The translations under genes were made by a program, and so were the position numbers. From positions 13,938,166 through 14,002,165 of the forward strand of contig CP154956.1 of assembly GCA_039621445.1 (NCBI GenBank): 64,000 bases of DNA, read 5' to 3'. The notes under the pieces are model-generated. The model had not been told where the DNA came from, did not search any database, and saw only the letters and a program-made list of their open reading frames with translations. Each line of letters begins with the position of its first letter. Position 1 is the stretch's first letter. This DNA comes from Euglena gracilis. Taxonomy: Eukaryota; Euglenida; Euglenophyceae; Euglenales. Shown piece by piece: positions 36,597 through 48,286 of the stretch.

Positions 36597-37519
36597 CGGC
36601 ATGTTGGACATGCCCGGATGTGTTTTTCTCCATTGTGTGTACGTGTGTGCACATGTTCTGGACCCATTTATGTGCGGTCAGAAAAAACCAGTTCTCGGTC
36701 CCCTGGAATTGACCTCAATTTCCCTGCAAAATGGTTTTCTTTTTTAACAAAAACCCATCTAATCTAATTTTGATAAAAGAATAACCTGGAAAAATGGAGA
36801 AGGAACACTCCTCATCCAAGTGCAAATTGTAATTGGTTGAAACGAAGGCTTGGTGCAAGCTCACGTGAATGCGCATCGTAGTGCTCGATGAGGAATCCAT
36901 ATGCAGGAGCAAACACAATCAGCCGTGTCATAAAATCATGCATTAATGCACCGTAAACGCCCAACATACAGCTTTATCTGAAGAAACTTAAAAAAATTTT
37001 TATTATTATTTTCTGTTGGTGAGCAGGTTACTGCGAGTGTTAATGCGCCATTGAAAGAGACCAAACAACAACTCAGGCAACCAAACCACCCCCACTTATA
37101 ACCCCCCTCTTGGGCCAACCAACCAAACCTTGACTTTAACCCCCCCCCCCGGGAAGAAAAATGAAAAGACGCCGGGACGCCTTTTTCCAGCTCCAAAGCT
37201 TCCCGAAGCAATTTTTTTTCACCAATTTTTTTGCGACCAACCGTGAATCAAAAATCCCACTTTGACAAATTTGTCGAAATTTGTCAATTTGGGGGGTTTC
37301 TTGGGGTCATTTTGGGGGTCGAATATTCACCAACAATTCCTCGACTTGTAACCCCCCCCTTCGGTTGCGCAACCAAACCAGATCCTATAAATCCCAGGTG
37401 GTTTGTAAACGGGAGGGGGTTGGTTGTTGAACTGCAGGGGTCTGTGTGGCAAGCCACATTGATAACGTTTCGACAGATTCCGCACACCAGGTCTTCATCC
37501 AAGTTGGGAGCAGCACCGA
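22901..37519 (-). CDS. TRAF-family protein gene: RING, TRAF zinc fingers, coiled coil, MATH-like (span of exons)
   Basis: Reading the minus strand from 37.5 kb down gives domains in the order of TRAF proteins (adaptor proteins and E3 ubiquitin ligases). A RING finger is split over two exons (CGIC ... HIFCLACL ... CP). Then come a linker and TRAF zinc fingers (GCAWQG-L-H-C, CPLSSVACPTACG, CLTEGCGATLKRKDMDAH), a leucine/glutamate coiled coil and MATH-like strands (AFGIEWKAHVYPSG, LPEGWVELRYK, YGWFKFVEL). The first four exons join in matching phase: 37,519 to 36,361, 35,166 and 34,266. The join between exons three and four needs a GC-AG intron. The 3' end is uncertain: exons at 23.8 and 22.9 kb have good splice sites but no clear MATH match. 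The first exon, with the ATG, was not identified. Introns of about 0.2-2.8 kb hold microsatellites and TIR elements. Confidence 0.75.
23776..23891 (-). CDS. Probable 3' exon of the TRAF gene
   Basis: After CGGCTGCAG the frame reads FMVSLLHANVLLPLPEDEEP then PAEDRRPESAAGWSLY, with a GTCGTG donor. Could be the end of the MATH domain and an acidic tail. GC3-rich. Confidence 0.45.
24655..24741 (-). CDS. MATH-domain exon (YGWFKFVEL)
   Basis: Acceptor TCGCCCAG, then RYGWFKFVELSAIKEA. This matches the conserved MATH strand W-G-F-x-x-F-I/V-x-L. No GT donor is obvious; a GC donor after AAAGAG is possible. Confidence 0.5.
24750..24958. repeat. Dispersed repeat, copy 1 (GTGACCGGCGTGATGC type)
   Basis: CACCGACAAGCAGGAG... 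to ...GACCGGTGTGATCGGGG is nearly identical to 28,745-28,935. Interior repeats the short words GTGACCGG and CACGCCTGACA. Its C/H-rich minus-strand frame is not assigned as coding. Confidence 0.7.
25590..25745 (-). CDS. MATH-domain exon (LPEGWVELRYK)
   Basis: Reads RVSAFVGPVAASLPEGWVEL then RYKCLFELFADGVSVSHRVD. L-P-E-G-W-x-V/E-x-x-x-x-F fits the central MATH strands. Borders approximate. Confidence 0.55.
25905..25951. repeat. (AAAC)n microsatellite
   Basis: About eleven AAAC tetranucleotides, followed by AATA-rich sequence to 26,000. Confidence 0.95.
26210..26395 (-). CDS. MATH-domain exon (FGIEWKAHVYPSG)
   Basis: Reads LDKEFSAFGIEWKAHVYPSG then HDDYEDFARGWCVHWAALDC. The pattern F-x-x-x-G-x-x-W-x-x-x-x-Y-P-x-G is the signature of the first MATH strands. 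Likely donor GTCATTTG after AGAGACATG. Confidence 0.65.
26935..27062. repeat. (TG)n/(CGTG)n microsatellite
   Basis: TG dinucleotides with a CGTGCGTG block in the middle. Confidence 0.95.
27150..27287 (-). CDS. TRAF-gene exon between coiled coil and MATH
   Basis: Acceptor GTTGTCAG (AG at 27,289-27,288), donor GTGTTTG (GT at 27,149-27,148); 138 nt. Reads KLESSVYGAKPLVMFDVSQE then EFEELQETYHTPGTLPPEAL. No domain is recognised; position suggests a linker. Confidence 0.55.
27591..27653. repeat. (CTT)n microsatellite
   Basis: About 20 CTT triplets. Confidence 0.95.
27843..28018 (-). CDS. Coiled-coil exon of the TRAF gene
   Basis: Acceptor GTCTGCCCAG (AG at 28,020-28,019). Reads LAIRELRALKDLEELRELRA then VTAQLADLKGNLARAEAQPA, with leucines in heptad spacing, as in the coiled coil that precedes TRAF/MATH domains and drives trimerisation. 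Donor probably GTGTTT at 27,842-27,841 or an earlier GTGGCC. Confidence 0.65.
28325..28477. mobile_element. Foldback (long inverted repeat) element
   Basis: Arms of about 55 bp (GGCATCTGATGCAGAATCTAC... and ...TGATTCTGCATCGGATGCC) share TGGACACACATGTTCGGTGG and its reverse complement, with a loop of about 40 bp. Mismatches near the tips indicate age. Confidence 0.7.
28628..28733 (-). CDS. Possible TRAF-gene exon
   Basis: Minus reading GDAHLAADPTRHLTAQAVEG resembles the H-L-x-x-D-x-x-x-H-L tail following TRAF fingers. No AG acceptor is visible, and the plus strand is also open (GQMRVTTAPVEDRTAVWH), so strand is not secure. Confidence 0.35.
28745..28935. repeat. Dispersed repeat, copy 2
   Basis: Near-identical to 24,750-24,958, same orientation, about 4 kb apart, beside a TRAF zinc-finger exon. 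Confidence 0.7.
28937..29009 (-). CDS. TRAF-type zinc-finger exon
   Basis: Acceptor CTCCGGAG (AG at 29,011-29,010), donor GTCACC (GT at 28,936-28,935); 73 nt. Reads AVIPCLTEGCGATLKRKDMD then AHGA. C-x4-G-C-G-x-x-L-x-R-K-D-x-x-x-H is the TRAF zinc-finger signature. Confidence 0.65.
29529..29678 (-). CDS. TRAF-type zinc-finger exon
   Basis: Acceptor GAGATACAG (AG at 29,680-29,679), phase 0. Reads LLHHSSLAGGLGLADHIDRV, CPLSSVACPTACGEKYLRRD and EDRHLRQECP, a near-perfect TRAF zinc finger (C-P-x-x-x-V-x-C-P-x-x-C-G, H, C). No GT follows CAGGAGTGCCCG directly, so the donor is unresolved. Confidence 0.75.
29690..29712. repeat. Long G tract next to an exon
   Basis: More than 20 consecutive G on the plus strand (C tract in the sense of the TRAF gene), ending about 10 bp upstream of its acceptor as a polypyrimidine tract. 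Confidence 0.8.
30235..30515. mobile_element. Family C G/C-tipped element
   Basis: Carries GGCCTGTGCCCAGGCACATT...GAAAATAGGCC and GTGCCTTCGGCGCCGGGG, almost identical to 44,035-44,105. Ends near CGGCACCCGACTAAAATACA as at 44,222. Confidence 0.55.
31271..31366 (-). CDS. 96-nt symmetric exon with CxxC; possible cassette exon of the TRAF gene
   Basis: Acceptor GGTGCCCAG (AG at 31,368-31,367) and donor GTGCGG (GT at 31,270-31,269) bound exactly 32 codons, phase 0 at both ends. Reads KKRLMCVLCNAYVLREGVAR. The flanking TRAF exons (34,169 end, 29,678 start) also meet in phase 0 and give a better finger when joined directly, so this exon could be alternatively included or belong to another transcript. 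Confidence 0.45.
31430..31900. mobile_element. Nested family C-like elements
   Basis: Several G/C tracts with TGCCAGGTTA(T/C)TGGAAC repeats (31,507 and 31,605) and GTGCCCAGGCAC words. Borders not resolved. Confidence 0.4.
31910..34165. other. Intron or intergenic stretch, no gene seen
   Basis: Contains TA/CA microsatellite (32,588-32,710), GTGATTATT-type repeats (32,490-32,530; 33,130-33,220), CCCCAAATAAT words (33,650-33,980) and a TTATTTATT block (34,010-34,115). Open frames are short and follow the repeats. Confidence 0.6.
32588..32712. repeat. (TA)n/(CA)n/(GT)n microsatellite
   Basis: Palindromic order TATA-TGTG-CACA-TATA-TGTG, able to fold on itself. Confidence 0.9.
34169..34266 (-). 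CDS. TRAF-type zinc-finger exon
   Basis: Acceptor TGCGGTGCAG (AG at 34,268-34,267), donor GTCCCC (GT at 34,168-34,167); 98 nt. Reads CAWQGSFLTLREQHWPSECT then LHGEPCALCEEI: C-x-W-x-G-x-x-x-x-L-x-x-H-x-x-x-C with a following C-x-x-C, characteristic of TRAF fingers. Confidence 0.75.
35047..35166 (-). CDS. TRAF-gene exon, post-RING linker
   Basis: Acceptor AACCCTAG (AG at 35,168-35,167); 120 nt. Reads ESVTKVAFIDRRINNLRAKC then YAHG. The V-x-x-x-D-R-x-I-N-x-L-x-x-x-C spacing links RING and first finger in TRAF proteins. Phase joining to 34,266 requires a GC donor (CACG|GCCAGC), giving CYAHGCAWQG; a GT further upstream would shift the frame. Confidence 0.65.
35705..35795. repeat. AT-rich microsatellite
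   Basis: ATATAT and ATTTAT alternation. Confidence 0.9.
36263..36361 (-). CDS. RING-finger exon 2 of the TRAF gene
   Basis: Acceptor GCAGCAGCAG (AG at 36,363-36,362), donor GTACGC (GT at 36,262-36,261); 99 nt. Reads EDDSHIFCLACLSQSLTSKP then SCPTPRR: H-x-F-C-x-x-C-x(n)-C-P, the second half of a RING. Its two-base start pairs with the single base ending the previous exon. Confidence 0.75.
36503..36595. repeat. (GT)n microsatellite
   Basis: About 46 GT units inside the RING-splitting intron. Confidence 0.95.
37433..37519 (-). CDS. RING-finger exon 1 of the TRAF gene
   Basis: Acceptor TTTTTTTCAG (AG at 37,521-37,520), donor GTTCAAC (GT at 37,432-37,431); 87 nt = 2 + 28 codons + 1. Reads LDEDLVCGICRNVINVACHT then DPC. 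C-G-I-C starts the RING; joining to 36,361 gives codon AGT and a continuous C-x2-C ... H-x-F-C-x2-C ... C-P. Less GC-rich than the other exons. Confidence 0.7.
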
Positions 37520-37883
37520 CTGAAAAAAATACGAACCCCACTCACTGTGAATTGGCATCTCCCCACGCCACTTTCCGCACGAATTGCATTATACATCACA
37601 GGTATGAGGCACATACGGCACAAGCTGCAAAAAATCACAAATTACAAACGATGTGTCATAAGATAGAACATTAATGATATATTCATATTTTTTGAGGTAT
37701 TATTATATTCATAAATATTTGACCTTTATGAACATAAAACCTACAATCAGAATTTACTTCTATACATTGTTTTACATCATATTCACTGTGAAAAACATTC
37801 CAGAGTTTCTGGGTGTTTGTTCATTGCACTGTTGTTCGCTGAGACGCAAATCTCTGACTTCTTGTGAGGCGCAAATCTCTGCA

Positions 37884-38013
37884 ACTGTCAGTGCTGGGGG
37901 AGGATGACGTCCGGGTTGTACAGCACATCGAGGGCGGTGACGAGTGTGGCTTCGGCGTCCGGCGCGGCGGCCAGCGCAGCCATACGGCGGCCCCCGGCCC
38001 TCGCTGTCAGGAA
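37884..38013 (-). CDS. Possible terminal or initial exon, unassigned
   Basis: After CTGACAG the minus strand reads RRMAALAAAPDAEATLVTAL then DVLYNPDVILPQH and a TGA. It is GC-rich and protein-like, but could not be joined in phase to the RING exon at 37,519, so it may be the end of another gene. Confidence 0.35.
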
Positions 38014-38019
38014 TCAGCC

Positions 38020-39488
38020 ACAGCCATCATGCATGCATCCCTGGTGTTGCTCCGAGTCTGCGTCGAGCGGGGGGGGGGGCATAAAAGGGCCCACTGAAGG
38101 TGACACCGGTACCCGCCGGCATGCAGTGGAGGGGGGCCCCTTACCACCCTGAGCACCTGTTGGGAACGAAACCGAGCAGCAACAGAAGCAGCAGCGGTAA
38201 CAACAAGAAAAGGGAGCCAAAAACCCAGGGGGGGGGGACAAGGAAAACACATAACTGAAGGTTGAAGTCCCAGTGAATATGGGGTCGGACAATCGGAGTT
38301 GCTCCGAAGAAAGGGTCAGAAGCGGAATGCAGTGCCAGGCCTTTAACCAGACAGAAGCCAAAGTGCGTCTAAGGGGGGGCGGGGGGTGTACTGGTGAGTC
38401 TGGGTGTGGCACACTGGCATCACTTGGTGGCCTCGGTCGTTTCTTATACCTGAATAGCACCACAAATGAAAAATGAAACCTATCATTAAAACGTTCCAAC
38501 GAAAAACGGAACCGCCCCGGCAGGGTCGGACGGGTCAAAATATGCCCATTTAAACACCAAACCAATCAACCTGCCAATCCATCTTGTCATGTACGCACTC
38601 ACTTGTTCGCCCACCAGCGGAGTAGCAAAACCATTTGTTTGGTGTTTTTTCACAGACCGGAAGCAAAGATACGCCAATCAACTTTACACGAAATCACACT
38701 GGAATTACAGTTTTAATCACGGGTGCACAACACGGACAGAACAAGGGAGTGGTCCACCATTGAAACATTCCATGACGCCGACGTCCGAGGGGATGCCATC
38801 CTCGGATACCCGTGGATGGAACAACGCCAACTGGGGGTTTTCCCACACCTACAACCACTGGCCCTCATAAGTGAACCACGGCGGCTGCTGTCCAATTGGC
38901 ACCAGCTGAAGGAACAAAAACACAGGGAACGGATTCAGAAAGGTAGACAGTGAAGAAAAGCGATCGGACAGACGCTCCATATTCCATTGCTTTGGAGGAC
39001 GCTGTGATGGGTTACAAGATTACCACTTGCTTCCTGGCAAACGGCACCATCGAAACAACCAAAGAAGACATCGCCGCTTGTGCGAGGGTTCACAGATTCT
39101 ATCGTCCATTGCGGCTGCGAACAACGTGCACAGCCGCCGGATTTGGTACAATGGTGGAAATGCAGTTTGGGTGAAAAGAAAAGAAACCTTCCAAACACAG
39201 GCACCAACACACTCCAGCCCTGGCAAAAATGACACTTCATCGCAAAAGATCCCACACACATGCACACGCACACACGCACGCACGCACACACACACACACA
39301 CACACCAAAACACACACACCCCACCCAGTACAGACACACACAAGCACGCGCGTGCGCACACACACATACACACACACCATACACCTGGGCAAGGAAATGC
39401 TTGCATTTATCAACACACAAATACAACTTTCGTGCTGTGCCTATCCTCTGGAACGGTGGGCTGGAAAGCATTCACAGCGGCCGTCAAT
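38020..39488. other. Intergenic stretch between TBCA and the TRAF gene
   Basis: Includes a CA microsatellite (39,255-39,385). No exon with convincing splice sites was found; base composition is ordinary. Confidence 0.55.
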
Positions 39489-39490
39489 GA

Positions 39491-44559
<5,069 letters not shown>

Positions 44560-44689
44560 CTGCGGCCATTTGAGACAGAGGCAATACTGAGGTGGGCTGA
44601 GCCTCTCGAGCCCTGTGAACTCCGGCCTCGACGCAGTGGGTGTTTCTGACTCCCCCCAAACCCGCCCCCCCCCATCCCACCTCCAACCA

Positions 44690-44870
44690 ATTACTATTAA
44701 TATAATCTAATTAGTACGAATATAACATATAATATAACATATATATAATTATATACATAATTATAATTATATATATAATATTTAATATAATATATTATAT
44801 ATACAATTATATATATAACATTTAATATAATTTTTTATATATATTATATATAATATAATTAATTATCATG
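44690..44870. repeat. AT-rich block
   Basis: TATAATATA-type low complexity upstream of the TBCA exons. Confidence 0.9.
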
Positions 44871-44879
44871 CCAATCACT

Positions 44880-46680
44880 ATAACCCCAAGGAGGACTATA
44901 AAAAACGTGGGGGATGGCTCGGGTTCTTTACCGACCCCAGTGGTGGGGAGTGCCCTCTGCTCTCAGGCACGCCATCACACCAAGAAAATCTCTGGGGCGG
45001 AGGGGTTGGTTTTTGAGTCTGGAAGGTCAAGGTTCAGGCAAAAATTCCTTAAGTGGCCACTGCTGGGACCTTCGGCGTCGGGGGGGGGGGTGAGAATGGA
45101 AAAAAATTAAACACACTGGCATGGGCCATGTGTTGAGGCGGAACCTTTGTGGGAGCAAATGAAGCCATTCCAGCAGTTGGCGGGAAAAAAAGAAGTAGCT
45201 GTCCGCAGAAGGACAAGTATGCCCTATACGATGATGAATAAATGGATGCAGGAAAGGAAACCCCGAAAACCATGGACCCACGGCTTGTTGGCACGTTGGG
45301 GCCAAACGAACCAAAAGCACATCGGCCATTATTCTATAATTCTGCCCCGGGTTCCAAAAACAAAAACAGGTGTCCAGATAGGGAGAGGGAGTGGCGGTCA
45401 TATGCATCGGCCAAATTCAAGGAAAAAATCAGAAACTTGCCCTCCACAGACACGTGGCGTTGCATGAGGTTCAAGAGAGCGCTTCCAGCTTCGTTGGCTG
45501 GGTTTGGTTGGGCAAGCAAGGTTCATCGGGGAGGGGGCGACACTGGCGATTTCTTCCGACATATGATGGATTCCGGGAGTGGGAGGTGTCAGGCATGACT
45601 TTTTAAGGCGCCCTGAAAGAACTTTGACAAACCTTAAAATGACAGAAAACCTTTTTCCGCCAAAATGCCTTAAAATGCTTTAAAATGCCATAAAATTTTG
45701 GACTGGTTGAATTTTCTCTGACCGAAATCCAAGCCAAAACAAGCCAACACTCCAAAGAAAAATGATTTTTTGGCATCTTTGTTGGAACATTGTCAATCCA
45801 ACTAGAACTCAAAAAATATGATTTTGGATTTTTTTTTGATTTTGGACCACATGCAAGATAAAAAAAAACTGGTTTGCTGCCCAGACGTTTTTTGGACCGC
45901 CCTTCGGAAACAGTGGTTTTAAAAAGCCATAAAAGACCCCACCCCCAAACCCCTTAAATGCCTCAAAAATTGAAAAAAAAATGCCTTAAAAATGCCTGGA
46001 TGGGAGTAAGACTGGCACTTTCAAAGATCATACAGTGCAAATTTACAATAGACATGGCTGATGGACACACCTCTTAAGAGTTCCGGACTTGATTTTCAGC
46101 TGCTTTGGAATTTGCGACATTGTGAACAGCTGCAACGCAACGCACCGGGTTCCAACAAAAGCATACAGCAGCTCTGATTATTCAACAAAACTGCACGAGC
46201 GCTATCGAGCAAAGGCATGCAAATTGGGAATCCTGAACTCTTTTCTTTTGAGTGGTCCTGCGGGTGGTTGCTATTCTGGCTCAGATGTATTCAAAATACA
46301 CAAAAAAAACCCAAATATCCAGCTGGGTTGTTATCCAAAGTTTACAGGCACCCTTGGGAAAAAAAATTACACCACCAGGGTTTTCACAAAAACGAGCTAG
46401 GAACGGAAAATACACAAGCGGCTTTACATGATTTTACATGATTGGAGGCAAAAAAAACCTTCTACGGTTTTGTAGAAAATCACAGAAGCTTGTACCGTTT
46501 TGGTGCAATTATGTCACTTTCAGGGGAAAAACCTATCATATCTTCCCTGGCTTGAGAGGCAAGAAGAAACTTCCGATTGGGGGACATCGAGTGTGCACTT
46601 ATCATCATCATCAGTGTGGTTTGAGCAGCACAACCACGACACGAACACTTCGGGAGGGTGTGTGCCATACATCTCTTTAA
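44880..46680. other. Stretch without recognised gene
   Basis: Ordinary composition with CCTTAAAATG words at 45,600-46,000, like those at 14.2-14.6 kb. The first TBCA exon should lie here or further right but was not found. Confidence 0.5.
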
Positions 46681-46684
46681 GGAC

Positions 46685-47125
46685 CCCCGGGGGGGTTGCT
46701 GGGCTAGGGCTAGAAATTTGGGCTGGCTAGAAATTTGGGCTGGCTAGCCCGCCCGCCCCCCCCGGGGGGGGGGGGGGGCTGGACCCCGGCTGGACCCAAA
46801 CTGGGGCGAGCTGGACTGAAATCGGAAAAATGCCCAAAAATGACCTGCAGAACACAGTTTTGAAAAAATGATGCATCTGAAACCCCCCAAAAATGCCCCA
46901 AACGCCCCTCAAACCCCATTTTTGGCCACTTTTGAACACAGTTTTTCAAAAAATTTCGGCGCTTTGCGCCGAAAAATTTTGGGCTGGACCCCCAAAAAGG
47001 GGCTGGCTAGCTAGGGCTAGCAGCACCCCCCCCCGGGGGGGAGGGGGCTGCTGCGGCTGGGCTGGGCCCAAATCGGGGCTGGCTGCAGCCGCCCCCCCCC
47101 CCCCCCGGGGGGGTTCGCAAAACCT
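46685..47125. mobile_element. GGCTGGCTAG-type G/C-tipped elements
   Basis: Two C/G-tract blocks with GGGCTGGCTAG and GGGCTGGACCC words bracket an A/T-rich core with the hairpin CGGCGCTTTGCGCCG at about 46,957. Borders unresolved. Confidence 0.5.
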
Positions 47126-48037
47126 TAGAGAGATGTATGGTGTGTGCTATGGCAAGCACGACAAGACTCTCCCTGGAAAGCGAAATACTTCACCTTCTCT
47201 GTTGCAAAGCAACTGGGTACTTTCGCAGTCCTTGGCCAATAAATCAAAGAACCAAAACAAAATTAAAATAAGTGTGGCGAGAACGAAAGGGTTTCGGTGC
47301 CATAAACCAGAGAGAAAAATTGCTTGAGGGCGAAACTATTGTCTGACCAAAATCTGTGGACCTGATTTTTCTTTAATTCTACGATTTTCGGAAGAAGTGA
47401 TTTTTGTGGTCATAGCTGATTTTACGTGATATTCACGTGCCACGTTTTTTTTTGTGAAAAACCCTGCACCACACAGGCTGATGCAAAACGGGCCCTAGAG
47501 GGCAAATTCCTGGTCCGTTTTCTGGCACAGAAGGAGAGAGGGGATCCCATTTGCGCTGAGCAATGCCCTGACCACACCATGTGATGTAGGGGAAAGGATG
47601 CCGGCTGGAACTGGCTCGTCTCCAATAAATATAACGGCGCTGACCACTTCTGGATGCAGTGATGGTTGAGCACTGATCTAGAGCGGTATGGCACATGGGA
47701 GTGTTGCATCCGTGTGATGTGTGTGTGTGTGTGTGTAATTGTTAGAGTCAAGGTCAGGCTCCTTTTTAAAAACCTGGGATGAGCTGCCTGCCCATAGTAG
47801 CCCCCCCCCCCATGAAAGGAGTCGATTTTGGGTCCTGGCGCGGACCAACCCCTGCCACCCGGGGTGTGTGAGCCATAACACTACCCCCCCCCCCCAAACC
47901 CGACTCCCCCAAGGGGGGCTTCCAAAAGAACATGTCCTCCCCCCTGCTTGCCAACAGCACCCCCATGGCACCCGGGGAGAGGGGGTTGCGACCTTCCTGA
48001 AAACAGAAGCCTGGGCCGCAGGTGCGTGCCTGTGGAC

Positions 48038-48286
48038 GTGTGCTGCGTCCAAAAGCTGCGTCAGCTTCGGCAGCCGCCCAGCACAGGGGTTTCTGGCCAG
48101 CGCCGCAAGCGAGTAACAGTGCCGCCGCACAGGCCGCCCCTCTCCTCGCCCGCCGCTGCTGCCGCCGCCGCCACCGCCGCCGCCGCCATGCAGCGGGTCG
48201 ATCGCCGGGGCCGCGCTGTGAGCCATGTCAGCACGGGCCTCAAAGAGCACCCGTATGGAGTGTTCCACCTCTGGAACGGCAGACCC
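48038..48286 (-). CDS. Unknown-protein exon D, left copy
   Basis: Acceptor CATCCAG, donor GTCCAC; 83 codons, phase 0. The GGC/GCC run makes a glycine-rich linker, 18 nt shorter than in the right copy. The plus strand is also open here (alanine run, then an ATG lost in the right copy), so strand rests on splice sites and phase. Confidence 0.5.

Noticed and set aside
37884-38013. First half of the TRAF RING finger (LDVLYNP resembles RING starts)
   Set aside because: The zinc-binding cysteines are missing and its phase does not fit; the exon at 37,433-37,519 supplies C-G-I-C with correct phase.
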